From NCBI GenBank assembly GCA_020073465.1, contig JAIQFC010000015.1, forward strand, positions 1 to 64,000: 64,000 bases of DNA, given 5' to 3'. The notes beneath the pieces are model-generated. The model searched no databases and was not told where the DNA came from. It saw only the letters and a program-made list of their open reading frames with translations. The translations under genes and the position numbers were made by a program. Below, piece after piece: positions 28,582-37,287 of this stretch; the stretch's first letter is position 1; each line of letters opens with the position of its first letter. The DNA comes from Terriglobia bacterium. GTDB taxonomy: Bacteria; Acidobacteriota; Terriglobia; Terriglobales; Acidobacteriaceae.

Positions 28582-29682
28582 ATGCGACCACTGAGAACCG
28601 TTTATCTGCTCTTGCTGGGGATTGCAGCTGGCATATTCTCTGGCGCGCAGACAACTGCCGGCTCGGCCTCGGCCGGACCGAGCGATGAAGAACGCGCTCT
28701 GAAATCATTTGCATCTGTTCATCCCATCGATGTGCACGTGCATGTCTTCAAGACCGATCCGGCATTTCAGGCCATGCTCGAACAACTGAATCTGAAGCTG
28801 CTCAACATCCTGGTGATGGATGACACGTTGCCCTACCGTAAGGAGCTGAAGCCACAGATTGAAGATGCGCTGAGTCTAGTGCGCTCGAGCCACGGCCACG
28901 TGGCTCTGTGCACGACATTTGATCCTTACAATTTTGACATTCCAACATTCACCACCGATGCGATCAAGCAGATCGATCAGAACTTTGCAGAAGGTGCAGT
29001 GGCGGTCAAGATCTGGAAGAACATAGGAATGGAGATCAAGGATCAGAGCGGCAAGTACATCATGGCGGACGATCCGAAGTTTGATCCCATCTACAAAGAC
29101 ATCGCCGGGCACGGCAAGACACTTCTATCCCACCAGGCAGAGCCCAACGTGGCATGGGGGCCGCCCGATTCATCCGATCCGTCCTGGTCGTACTACCAGG
29201 AGAACCCGCAGTGGTATGTCGGAGACAAGGCGGGATTCCCGTCCAAGCAGACGATTCTCGACGCACGAGACCACGTGCTCGCAAACAATCCCAAGTTGCG
29301 AATGGTGGGAGTGCATCTGGGAAGTATGGAGAGGGATCTGGATAACATCGCCAAGGACCTGGACAAATATCCGAATTTCGCCATCGATACAGCAGCGCGA
29401 ATGGAGTACTTGATGATGTTTCCCCGGGAGAAAATCCGCGCATTTCTCATCCGGTACCAGGATCGTGTCATTTACGGGACCGACCTCGATGTGCTGGCAA
29501 CGGCGAATGTCTCCGAGGGGCTGAAGGATTGGCGAGCTACATACGCGCGGGACTGGAGGTTTCTGGCGACCAGCGACACCTTCAGTGTAGAAGGCAAGCA
29601 GGTCCATGGCCTGGGGTTGCCGCAACCGGTGCTGCGGAAACTGTTTCACAGCAACGCTGCGCACTGGATTCCCGGGTTGTGA
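28582..29682 (+). CDS. Secreted amidohydrolase family protein
   Basis: The 366-aa protein has a signal peptide (TVYLLLLGIAAGIFSGAQ) and an amidohydrolase-2-type barrel: HPIDVHVHVF (metal-binding His-x-His), SHQAEPNVAWG (His), GVHLGSME (His) and IYGTDLDVL (Asp). It is likely a metal-dependent decarboxylase or hydrolase outside the cytoplasm. Substrate unknown. GAAGGAG sits nine bases upstream of the ATG. It is divergent from the TonB-dependent receptor across a 180-base gap, so the two might be co-regulated, with the receptor importing a substrate or product. Confidence 0.85.
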   Translation: MRPLRTVYLLLLGIAAGIFSGAQTTAGSASAGPSDEERALKSFASVHPIDVHVHVFKTDPAFQAMLEQLNLKLLNILVMDDTLPYRKELKPQIEDALSLVRSSHGHVALCTTFDPYNFDIPTFTTDAIKQIDQNFAEGAVAVKIWKNIGMEIKDQSGKYIMADDPKFDPIYKDIAGHGKTLLSHQAEPNVAWGPPDSSDPSWSYYQENPQWYVGDKAGFPSKQTILDARDHVLANNPKLRMVGVHLGSMERDLDNIAKDLDKYPNFAIDTAARMEYLMMFPREKIRAFLIRYQDRVIYGTDLDVLATANVSEGLKDWRATYARDWRFLATSDTFSVEGKQVHGLGLPQPVLRKLFHSNAAHWIPGL

Positions 29683-29826
29683 CGGCCAGCCTCGCTGCGA
29701 TTCCAGGGTTGGGCTCCTCGCACCAGCCCTGCCCCTGCCGTCCCGCGGTTTTCGCACCGCCGGTTCGCGGCCGATGGATATAATGTGGCGATTTCGCGAA
29801 CCTGATCCCGCCGTACTGGAGGCCCA

Positions 29827-30522
29827 TTGCGCCTGTCACTCGATACCCGCCAGGTCGGACGCGTCACCATCGTGCGCTGCAACGGCCGGATTGTTGCGGG
29901 CAGCGAGAGCGAGTCTCTGCGTACGCACGTTGCCTGGTTGTTGCGCGACCGCCGCGCCATCGTCCTGCATCTAGGCGAGGTTGGCTTCATTGACAGCAGC
30001 GGTCTGGGCACGATGGTCCGCACCCTGACCAGTACCCGCCAGGCGCACGGAGACCTGAAACTCTGTGACGTGCCGGACCATGTGCGCAAGGTTCTGGAGT
30101 TGTCGCACCTGACAAAGTTATTCGACACCCACGAATCGGAGGAAAAGGCGGTCGCTGCTTTCTACCGCCCCGAAGCCCGCGCTGAGGCGCCCGTCCGCAC
30201 CGGGCGCAGTGTTCTGTGCCTCGACCACAATGCCGACGTACTCGCCTACCTGCGCGAACTGCTGCGCCGCGCCGGATACGACGTCCACACCAGCAGCCAC
30301 CTGGGCGACGCCCGGATCCTGATGCATGTCACGCATTTCGATCTTCTGCTGGTGGGCCCCGACGTAACGGCGTCCCCGGCCACGAAGCACGCTTTCGAGA
30401 CCGCGTGTGCTGGCCTTCCGGTGATCGAACTGGGCAGCGAGTTCTCGACCGGCGATGCCGGGGAAGCCGGTGCGGGATTGCTGGATAAGATCGAGGCCAG
30501 GCTCAAACCGATGACCGAATGA
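29827..30522 (+). CDS. STAS domain fused to a pseudo-receiver domain
   Basis: The 231-aa protein has an N-terminal STAS domain of the anti-sigma-factor antagonist type (LGEVGFIDSSGLGTMVRTL, with the Ser that kinases phosphorylate) up to about residue 110, then a linker and a response-regulator-like domain (SVLCLDHNADVLAYLRELLRRAGYDVHTS). In the second domain the usual phospho-acceptor Asp strand reads DLLLVGPDV, so Asp is replaced by Gly; it is probably a non-phosphorylated receiver. The gene starts with TTG at 29827; GGAGG lies four bases upstream. No anti-sigma factor or SpoIIE phosphatase is adjacent. A role in partner-switching is inferred. Confidence 0.75.
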   Translation: MRLSLDTRQVGRVTIVRCNGRIVAGSESESLRTHVAWLLRDRRAIVLHLGEVGFIDSSGLGTMVRTLTSTRQAHGDLKLCDVPDHVRKVLELSHLTKLFDTHESEEKAVAAFYRPEARAEAPVRTGRSVLCLDHNADVLAYLRELLRRAGYDVHTSSHLGDARILMHVTHFDLLLVGPDVTASPATKHAFETACAGLPVIELGSEFSTGDAGEAGAGLLDKIEARLKPMTE

Positions 30523-30699
30523 CGCGAGAGCAACTCCCTTCGCAACGTGCCTCAAAGCGAGGGTGAAATCCAACCGAAACTGCGTCAATCCGAAGTCAAA
30601 CGCCGGGTGAGATTCCTCTTCGTTCCATCCGGTTTGAAGCTGTACAAAGGGGTATCATTCGTATACAAATAGCGGGCAATCCTGCACCGCTAAGCGGGT

Positions 30700-31566
30700 T
30701 TGCGACCTCACGCCCCGGGGACTCAGACGTTGTATACCAGGCCAAAAACACTGGAGGAAGCCGTCGCCATACTGGCTGACGGAGAGGCCCAGGTGTTGTC
30801 GGGCGGGACGGATTTCTATCCAGCATTGGGAGACCGGCCGGTGCGGACACCCATCGTCGATGTGTCGCGGCTGGACGAACTGCGGGGCGTCTCCACAGAG
30901 AAGGATTGGATCCGAATCGGCGGGTTGACGACGTGGAGTGAGGTGATCCGCGCTTCACTTGCTCGCTGTTTTGATGCGCTGAAAAGCGCGGCGCGGGAAG
31001 TGGGGTCGGTCCAGATCCAGAATCGTGGGACCGTGGCGGGAAATTTGTGCAATGCGTCTCCGGCGGCGGATGGAGTCCCCCCCTTGCTTGCGCTGGATGC
31101 AGAAGTGGAACTGGTGGCGCGGTCGGGTCGACGCCGAATGCCGCTCGCGGAATTTATCGTCGGCAACCGGAAGACGCAGCGGCGTGCGGATGAGTTGCTG
31201 GCGGCGGTTCTAGTTCCCCGGAAGATCGAAGACGCCGCGTCGGCATTCCTGAAATTGGGGGCGCGGCGGTACCTGGTGATCTCGATTTCGATGGTGGCGG
31301 CGGTGGTTCAGATTGGAAGATCGGGCCAAGTTGAGGAAGCGAGAGTCGCAGTGGGCTCGTGCTCAGCGGTCGCGAGGCGGCTCACGTCATTGGAGCGTGA
31401 GCTGGCGGGAGCACCGGGGCGCGGCGGACTGGGCGAACTGGTGAGGAGCGAGCATCTGACTGAGCTTTCGCCGATTGATGACGTGCGCGCTACGGCGGAG
31501 TATCGGGCTGATGCATCACTGACGCTCGTTCGGCGCGCTTTGAATGCGTGCGTGGGGAAGAACTGA
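30700..31566 (+). CDS. Molybdenum hydroxylase FAD-binding subunit
   Basis: The 288-aa protein is a CO-dehydrogenase/xanthine-dehydrogenase FAD-binding subunit: TRPKTLEEAVAILADGEAQVLSGGTDFYP (FAD pyrophosphate loop), SVQIQNRGTVAGNLCNASPAADGVPPLLALDAEV and a C-terminal clasp domain. It carries electrons from the Fe-S centres to an acceptor. The start is TTG at 30700; a TTG at 30730 would give a protein starting YTRPKTLEEA and is also plausible. The next gene overlaps its stop codon by one base (TGATG). It opens the proposed N-heterocycle cluster. The preceding 178 bases carry no gene; they hold inverted GTATACAA/TTGTATAC boxes. Confidence 0.92.
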   Translation: MRPHAPGTQTLYTRPKTLEEAVAILADGEAQVLSGGTDFYPALGDRPVRTPIVDVSRLDELRGVSTEKDWIRIGGLTTWSEVIRASLARCFDALKSAAREVGSVQIQNRGTVAGNLCNASPAADGVPPLLALDAEVELVARSGRRRMPLAEFIVGNRKTQRRADELLAAVLVPRKIEDAASAFLKLGARRYLVISISMVAAVVQIGRSGQVEEARVAVGSCSAVARRLTSLERELAGAPGRGGLGELVRSEHLTELSPIDDVRATAEYRADASLTLVRRALNACVGKN

Positions 31567-34361
31567 TGGCGACTGTGGGGGAGAATCCGGCCACGGTGGA
31601 AGCAGTCTCCATTTCTTTTTCAGTGAATGGGAGAAAGGTCACGGTGACCAGTTCACCTGCACAGCGGCTGACACGCGTGCTGCGGGAGGATCTGGGCTTG
31701 ACCGGAACCAAGGTTGGCTGTGATGCGGGAGATTGTGGGGCATGCACGGTCTTGCTGGATGGCGAGCCGGTTTGCGCGTGCCTGGTTTCGGCGGCTCAGG
31801 TTGCAGGCTGTGAGGTCACGACCGTCGAAGGGTTACAGGAATGGGAGGTTGGCAAACGACTGCAGCACTCGTTTCTCTCGCACGGCGCTGCGCAATGCGG
31901 CGCGTGCACCCCGGGGATGCTGGTAGCGGCGACGGCGCTACTCGAGAAAAATCAGTCGCCGAGCGAGGCCGAGGTCCTGAATGCGATCGGCGGCGTTCTC
32001 TGCCGGTGTACGGGGTATCGCAAGATCATCTCTGCGGTCCGAGAGGCTGGGTCTAAAGATGACGCGACCGTGACTGTGCAGGCCAAAGCAGGGACGGCGG
32101 TGGGACAGCGGCTTGTGCGCCTCGATGGTCAGCGGAAGATCGATGGGACCGAGATCTTCGGCGATGACGAGGCACCGGCGGGAGCACTGGTTCTGCGGGT
32201 GATCCGCTCTCCTTATCATCGGGCACGGTTCGAATTCGGAGATCTTGCGGAGTTCGTCAGAACGAATCCGGGAGTGCACGCGGTGTTCACGGCGAAGGAT
32301 GTGCCGGGAAGGAACTGCTACGGGGTGATCCCGCCATTCGCCGATCAGCCGGTTTTCGCGGAAAAGGAAGCGCGGTTCCGTGGAGAGGCGGTCGCCGCCG
32401 TCGTTGGCGATGCTGCCGTCATGGACGCACTTGATCTCTCGAAATTCCCGATTGCGTGGGAGGAACTGGTTCCGCTGAAGGAAATTGATGCGGCACTGGC
32501 TCCGGATGCGCCGCTGGTGCACCCGAATCGCGAAGGCAACGTGCTGGTACGGGGGCGCGTAGTGCGCGGCGATGTGGATCAGGCATTGGCCACGGCTGAA
32601 ATCATCGCCGAAGCCGAGTATGAGACGGGCTTCGTGGAACACGCCTACATTGAGCCTGAGGCGGGATTCGCGAGGAGGGTAGGAGACCAGATCGAGATTC
32701 AAGCGTGCACGCAGTCTCCCTATATGGACCGCAGCGACATTGCGGCGATTCTCGGGATCGCTCCCGAACGCGTGAGGATTATTCCGACCGCAGTCGGCGG
32801 AGGATTTGGCTCGAAGCTGGACCTTTCGGTGCAGCCGTTTCTGGCGCTGGCTGCCTGGCATCTCGGCCAGCCGGTGCGAATGCTGTACTCGCGGACAGAG
32901 TCGATGATCTCCACAACCAAGCGGCACCCGTCGCGCATGCGCCTGCGGGGCGGGTGCACGCGCGAGGGCAAGATGGTGGGCCTGGATTTTGTGGCGGACT
33001 TCAATACGGGCGCGTACTCTTCGTGGGGGCCGACGGTGGCGGCGAGGGTGCCGGTCCACGCGTCAGGTCCCTATTTCGTCCCGCATTATCGGGCCCTCAC
33101 GCGCGCGGTGCATACGCATCTGGTTCCGGCGGGAGCGTTCCGCGGCTTCGGCGTTCCGCAGGCAGCAATTGCGCAGGAGCAACTTTACGACGAGCTGGCA
33201 GACCGGGCCGGAGTGGATCGCCTGGAGTTCCGCATCCTGAACGCGTTGGACGACCAGACTCCTACCGTCACAGGCCAGGTGCTGGGAGCGGGTGTCGGGA
33301 TTCGGGCTTGCCTTGAAGCGTTGCGCCCGAAGTGGCAGGCCGCGCGGCGACAAGTGGCGGAACTCAACGCCGGCGCAAGTCGTCCTTTGCGGCGCGGTGT
33401 GGGGGTTGCGGGAATGTGGTACGGCTGCGGAAACACTTCACTTCCCAATCCTTCGACAATACGGATTGGACTGAAGCGCAACGGACGAATCGCGCTGCAT
33501 CAGGGAGCGGTGGATATCGGACAGGGATCGAACACAATCGTGACACAGATTTGCGCGGATGCTCTGGGAGCGCCGATGGAACGTTTCGACCTGGTTTCTG
33601 GGGACACGGCCATCACTCCGGATTGCGGCAAGACTTCCGCATCCCGACAGACATTTGTGACCGGCAAGGCGGCACAGATGGCGGGCACGCAGTTGCGTGC
33701 CGCCATCCTGAAGCTAGCGGACGCGTGCGAGTGTGGAATCATTCAGCTCGAAGAAGGCGCGGTGACAGCGAGCGAAAAGGAAGGGCAAAGCCGGAGGGTT
33801 GAGTTGGGGTCCATGCCGCTCGACGAGCATGGGTACGTCATCACGGCCGAAGCGACGTTTGATCCTCCGACGAGCCCTCTGGACGAGAATGGACAAGGCA
33901 ATCCCTACGCGGTGTTCGGGTTCGGCGCGCACATGGCGGAGATCGAGGTCGACACAGAACTCGGCACGGTGCGCGTATTGAAAGTAACGGCCGCACATGA
34001 CGTGGGAAGGGCGATCAACCCCACGCTGATCGAGGGCCAGATTGAAGGCGGTGTCGCCCAGGGTCTCGGCATGGCGCTGATGGAGGAATTCTTCCCCGGC
34101 AGAGGCGAGAATCTGCATGACTACCTGATTCCGTCGGCGGGTGATGTTCCTCCGGTCGAATCCATTCTGATCGAAGATCCTTCGCCGATCGGGCCGTTTG
34201 GGGCCAAGGGGATTGGCGAACAGGCTGTGATTCCGACGGCGCCGGCGATCCTGAACGCCTTGCATGATGCGGTGGGCGTGCGCCTGCCGAGGATCCCAGC
34301 AACCCCCGACCGCGTGCGCGCGGCCATCCTGAAGAAGAACGCGGGAGGCCCGCGTGGCTGA
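31566..34361 (+). CDS. Fused 2Fe-2S/molybdopterin subunit of molybdenum hydroxylase
   Basis: The 931-aa protein joins an N-terminal pair of [2Fe-2S] domains (GTKVGCDAGDCGACTVLLDG; QCGACTPGML and GVLCRCTGYRKI, within about residues 10-160) to a full molybdopterin-binding domain (GGGFGSKLDL, GAFRGFGVPQAAIAQE, RQTFVTGKAAQ and the catalytic-Glu loop GAKGIGEQAV near the end). There is no signal peptide, so it is cytosolic, unlike the enzyme at 15418. With the FAD subunit it would hydroxylate an N-heterocycle or aldehyde. The fused layout resembles some nicotinate and purine hydroxylases. The ATG at 31566 is fixed by the overlap with the upstream stop. Confidence 0.93.
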   Translation: MATVGENPATVEAVSISFSVNGRKVTVTSSPAQRLTRVLREDLGLTGTKVGCDAGDCGACTVLLDGEPVCACLVSAAQVAGCEVTTVEGLQEWEVGKRLQHSFLSHGAAQCGACTPGMLVAATALLEKNQSPSEAEVLNAIGGVLCRCTGYRKIISAVREAGSKDDATVTVQAKAGTAVGQRLVRLDGQRKIDGTEIFGDDEAPAGALVLRVIRSPYHRARFEFGDLAEFVRTNPGVHAVFTAKDVPGRNCYGVIPPFADQPVFAEKEARFRGEAVAAVVGDAAVMDALDLSKFPIAWEELVPLKEIDAALAPDAPLVHPNREGNVLVRGRVVRGDVDQALATAEIIAEAEYETGFVEHAYIEPEAGFARRVGDQIEIQACTQSPYMDRSDIAAILGIAPERVRIIPTAVGGGFGSKLDLSVQPFLALAAWHLGQPVRMLYSRTESMISTTKRHPSRMRLRGGCTREGKMVGLDFVADFNTGAYSSWGPTVAARVPVHASGPYFVPHYRALTRAVHTHLVPAGAFRGFGVPQAAIAQEQLYDELADRAGVDRLEFRILNALDDQTPTVTGQVLGAGVGIRACLEALRPKWQAARRQVAELNAGASRPLRRGVGVAGMWYGCGNTSLPNPSTIRIGLKRNGRIALHQGAVDIGQGSNTIVTQICADALGAPMERFDLVSGDTAITPDCGKTSASRQTFVTGKAAQMAGTQLRAAILKLADACECGIIQLEEGAVTASEKEGQSRRVELGSMPLDEHGYVITAEATFDPPTSPLDENGQGNPYAVFGFGAHMAEIEVDTELGTVRVLKVTAAHDVGRAINPTLIEGQIEGGVAQGLGMALMEEFFPGRGENLHDYLIPSAGDVPPVESILIEDPSPIGPFGAKGIGEQAVIPTAPAILNALHDAVGVRLPRIPATPDRVRAAILKKNAGGPRG

Positions 34362-35814
34362 CGACGCGATCCGTTGCGATGCGTGTCCGGTGCTCTGCTA
34401 CATCAAGCCGGGACGGACTGGCTCGTGCGATCGCTACGCCAATGCCGACGGGCAGCTCGTGCGTGTGGACCCCCACGTTGTGCTGGATCGGGCGGTCTCA
34501 CGCGGCGACTCGGTCGTGCCTTTCCTGCAGAAGTCTCGCGAGTGGGACGGAACGCTGGTAAGCGGCGAGGAAACATTCGTGACCGCAATCGGTGCGGGCA
34601 CGACGTATCCCGACTACAAGCCGGCTCCCTTCATTATTTCCTCGCAAGTCCAGGGCGTGGACATGGTCACAGTCGTGACCGAGGGGATTTTCAGCTATTG
34701 CGGCGTGAAGCTGAAGATCGACACCGACCGCCATCTGGGAGCGGAATGCAGCACCGTGCGGGCGCAGGGCGAGCCGGTCGGCCACGTCACGACCAGCGAG
34801 TACGGATCGCAGATGCTGTCGCTCGGCGGCGTGCGCCATCTGACCGGTGGCAGCCGGAGTGAAGGCACGGTGACTTGCGAGACCCTGCTGAATCTGTGCA
34901 ACGGGAAATCTGCTGAGCTGGAGATTGAGAACGGCGCCAGGGTTGTCGTCCAGGCGAACAAGCCTCCGACTGTCGATGGACTGCTTGAGGAACGCATGCG
35001 TGTGGGCTGCGGCTCGGCGACGATCGGTATGTTCGCCAAGCAGTGGTTCGGGAAAGTGGACGAAGTCGTGGTGGTGGACGATCACATCACAGGAGTGTTG
35101 TCTGAACACCAGGCAGGCAAACTGCTGGGCGTGCCGGAGACAGGAATCACATTGAAAGGAAGGCGCTCCACACCCGGGAGGTATTTTCGCGTGGCCGAGC
35201 CTGGGACTTCGTGGGGTGGGACGAATCTTTCCGATCCTTTGTCAATCCTGGCGCCGTTCGATCCGGAAGTCGCGCGGCCCGGGCTGCGGCTGCTGATGGT
35301 CGGCACGACGGGTGAGCACTCCGCATATTTCGAATTGGACGACAAACTGCGTCCGGAGGAGAAGGAGTTACCGCCAGCACTGCAGGAGTCGGTGGCACGC
35401 ATTCGCGAGAACTGCGAGCCGGCGCTCTGCACGGTGCTGTTCATGGGAGGCGCGGGCGGATCGCTGCGCGCAGGGGTGACTGAGAATCCGGTGAAGCTGA
35501 CGCACTCCGTGGGCGACGCCCTGACGCGGGTGACCTGCGGAGGAGCGCCGGTGTACATCTGGCCGGGTGGCGGGATCACGTTCATGGTGGATGTGAGCCG
35601 CATGCCGGAGAATGCGTTTGGCTACGTTCCGACTCCTGCGCTGGTCGCCCCCATCGAGTTCACGCTCAAACTGGCGGACTACGCGGCTCTGGGCGGGTAT
35701 GTGGATCACGTTCGGCCGCTGAGCTCGATCAATCGGGAAGAAGAGGGTCGCAAACGCGTGCCTGCGCGATCCGACAATCCGTGGCCGCTTGCGTCTGGCA
35801 GGGATAAGAAATGA
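34354..35814 (+). CDS. 6-hydroxynicotinate-reductase-like iron-sulfur protein
   Basis: The 486-aa protein opens with a Cys cluster (C8, C11, C15, C25 in IRCDACPVLCYIKPGRTGSCD), consistent with an Fe-S cluster. Further conserved-looking stretches are SEGTVTCETLLNLCNG, ERMRVGCGSATIGMF, VVDDHITGVLSEHQAG, MGGAGGSLRAGVTENPVKLT and YIWPGGGITFMVDVSRMP. I recall this pattern from proteins named 6-hydroxynicotinate reductase, which in Eubacterium barkeri reduces 6-hydroxynicotinate to 1,4,5,6-tetrahydro-6-oxonicotinate with ferredoxin; this is from memory, not alignment. It starts with GTG at 34354, preceded by GGGAGG, and overlaps the Mo-subunit gene by eight bases. It overlaps the next gene by ATGA. 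Confidence 0.7.
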   Translation: MADDAIRCDACPVLCYIKPGRTGSCDRYANADGQLVRVDPHVVLDRAVSRGDSVVPFLQKSREWDGTLVSGEETFVTAIGAGTTYPDYKPAPFIISSQVQGVDMVTVVTEGIFSYCGVKLKIDTDRHLGAECSTVRAQGEPVGHVTTSEYGSQMLSLGGVRHLTGGSRSEGTVTCETLLNLCNGKSAELEIENGARVVVQANKPPTVDGLLEERMRVGCGSATIGMFAKQWFGKVDEVVVVDDHITGVLSEHQAGKLLGVPETGITLKGRRSTPGRYFRVAEPGTSWGGTNLSDPLSILAPFDPEVARPGLRLLMVGTTGEHSAYFELDDKLRPEEKELPPALQESVARIRENCEPALCTVLFMGGAGGSLRAGVTENPVKLTHSVGDALTRVTCGGAPVYIWPGGGITFMVDVSRMPENAFGYVPTPALVAPIEFTLKLADYAALGGYVDHVRPLSSINREEEGRKRVPARSDNPWPLASGRDKK

Positions 35815-36710
35815 ACCATCGCGCGCAAATCCGGATGCTGCCTGACGGGCAGCGAGTCCACATGCAGGACGGGCCGATTGATCTGATTGTCCAGGCGTTC
35901 GGAGCTTCGGAGGAGGTCGCGCGTGCTTACCGGTCCGCGGCGGCGCGGTTTGTGAGCGTCTTGGATGAGCTGTGCGTGGAATTGACTTTCCTGCGGCAAG
36001 CGACTCGAAAAACCGGACTGGTTCCTAATGGGCCGGTTGCCCGGCGGATGGTCGAGGCAGTGCGGCCGTTTGCTGCTACTTGCTTCATCACTCCGATGGC
36101 GGCAGTCGCCGGAGCAGTCGCAGAGGAAATGCTGCAGGCGATGACCGGTGCGACGGACTTGACGCGGGCTTATGTGAATGACGGCGGCGACATCGCCCTA
36201 TGCCTCGCGGAAGGTGAGAACTTCGTCGTGGGTATGGTAGAGCGTCCGGAGCGGCCGTCGTTGTTCGGGACGGTGACCCTTGATTCCAGCCAGCCGATCC
36301 GCGGAATTGCCACAAGCGGCTGGCGCGGGCGAAGCTTTTCGCTGGGCATTGCCGATGCCGTCACGGTGCTTGCGGAAAAGGCTGCCATGGCGGATGCTGC
36401 GGCGACGATCATCGCGAACGCTGTGGATTTGCCTGGGCACCCGGCGATTGGGCGCGCGCGCGCCTGCGATCTTGCGCCGGACAGTGATTTGGGCGAGCGC
36501 CTGGTGACGCAATCGATTGGCGAGCTCTCGGCTTGTGAGATCAATCAGGCGCTGTCTTCAGGAGTGAAGATGGCGGAGTCGCTGCGACGAGCTGGATTGA
36601 TTCATGCGGCGGCGCTTAGCCTGCAGAGAGAGGTTCGAGTGTGCGGCATTGAGGCGGGTCTGGAGCTAGCCGGTACTGCAGGACCCGATAGGAGCCTGGT
36701 TCATGCCTGA
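35811..36710 (+). CDS. UPF0280 family protein, ApbE-like fold
   Basis: The 299-aa protein matches the UPF0280 family: PMAAVAGAVAEEMLQAM, AYVNDGGDIALCL and RGIATSGWRGRSFSLGIADAVTVLAEKAAMADAAAT. The NDGGDI and IATSG motifs resemble those of ApbE flavin transferases, which bind FAD and Mg2+ and attach FMN to Thr residues of other proteins. The family has no established function. It overlaps the reductase-like gene (ATGA) and the DUF1185 gene by eight bases, so translation is tightly coupled. A maturation role for the upstream reductase is an inference; I see no DxxTGAT-type target motif in that protein. Confidence 0.8.
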   Translation: MNHRAQIRMLPDGQRVHMQDGPIDLIVQAFGASEEVARAYRSAAARFVSVLDELCVELTFLRQATRKTGLVPNGPVARRMVEAVRPFAATCFITPMAAVAGAVAEEMLQAMTGATDLTRAYVNDGGDIALCLAEGENFVVGMVERPERPSLFGTVTLDSSQPIRGIATSGWRGRSFSLGIADAVTVLAEKAAMADAAATIIANAVDLPGHPAIGRARACDLAPDSDLGERLVTQSIGELSACEINQALSSGVKMAESLRRAGLIHAAALSLQREVRVCGIEAGLELAGTAGPDRSLVHA

Positions 36711-37287
36711 AGTCCTGGTTCGTAAGAAATTGCTGTCGGTCGAGGAGATTTATCACGAAGGTGGTCCGATCGCACCGAAGCCGGTGCGCCGTGCGGCAGC
36801 GCTGGTCGTGATCCGAAACCCATACGCCGGCGGCTACGCGGAGAAGATCGAGGGCTTCATGGATGACCTGAAGCCGCTGGGGCTCGAGATGGCACACTCG
36901 CTGGTCGCGGCCCTGGGCGGCGATCCGAAAGTGGTGGAAGGGTACGGCAAAGGCGCGATCGTCGGATCGGCGGGCGAAATTGAGCATGGAGCGCTCTGGC
37001 ACGTCCCCGGCGGCTATGGGATGCGCGAGGTGCTGGGCGGCGCGAAGGCGATTGTGGCGTCGACCAAGAAGGTTGGCGGACCGGGCACGCGGCTGGATGT
37101 ACCGATTACGCACATCAACGCGTCGTACGTGCGCAGCCATTTTGACGCGATGGAGGTGGGTATCGCCGACGCTCCACGCGCGGATGAAATTCTGCTGGCG
37201 CTGGTGATGACGACGGGAGCACGGGTACACGCGCGGGTCGGCGGACTGAAGGCGTCGGAGATCAAGGGAGAGGACGGGCTGCGATGA
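36703..37287 (+). CDS. DUF1185 family protein, copy A
   Basis: The 194-aa protein belongs to the family labelled 'amino acid synthesis' (DUF1185): RRAAALVVIRNPYAGGYAEKI, YGKGAIVGSAGEIEHGALW, STKKVGGPGTRLDVP and NASYVRSHFDAMEVGIADAPRADEI, ending GLKASEIKGEDGLR. The label comes from structural similarity and does not name a reaction. Its tandem partner of equal length follows with a four-base overlap. Being placed between a UPF0280 gene and another DUF1185 gene suggests the two copies act together, perhaps as a hetero-oligomeric enzyme. Confidence 0.85.
   Translation: MPEVLVRKKLLSVEEIYHEGGPIAPKPVRRAAALVVIRNPYAGGYAEKIEGFMDDLKPLGLEMAHSLVAALGGDPKVVEGYGKGAIVGSAGEIEHGALWHVPGGYGMREVLGGAKAIVASTKKVGGPGTRLDVPITHINASYVRSHFDAMEVGIADAPRADEILLALVMTTGARVHARVGGLKASEIKGEDGLR

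Noticed and set aside
31938..33059. 373-codon minus-strand frame opposite the Mo-subunit gene
   Set aside because: His/Arg-rich shadow; the plus strand encodes a full set of cofactor-binding motifs.
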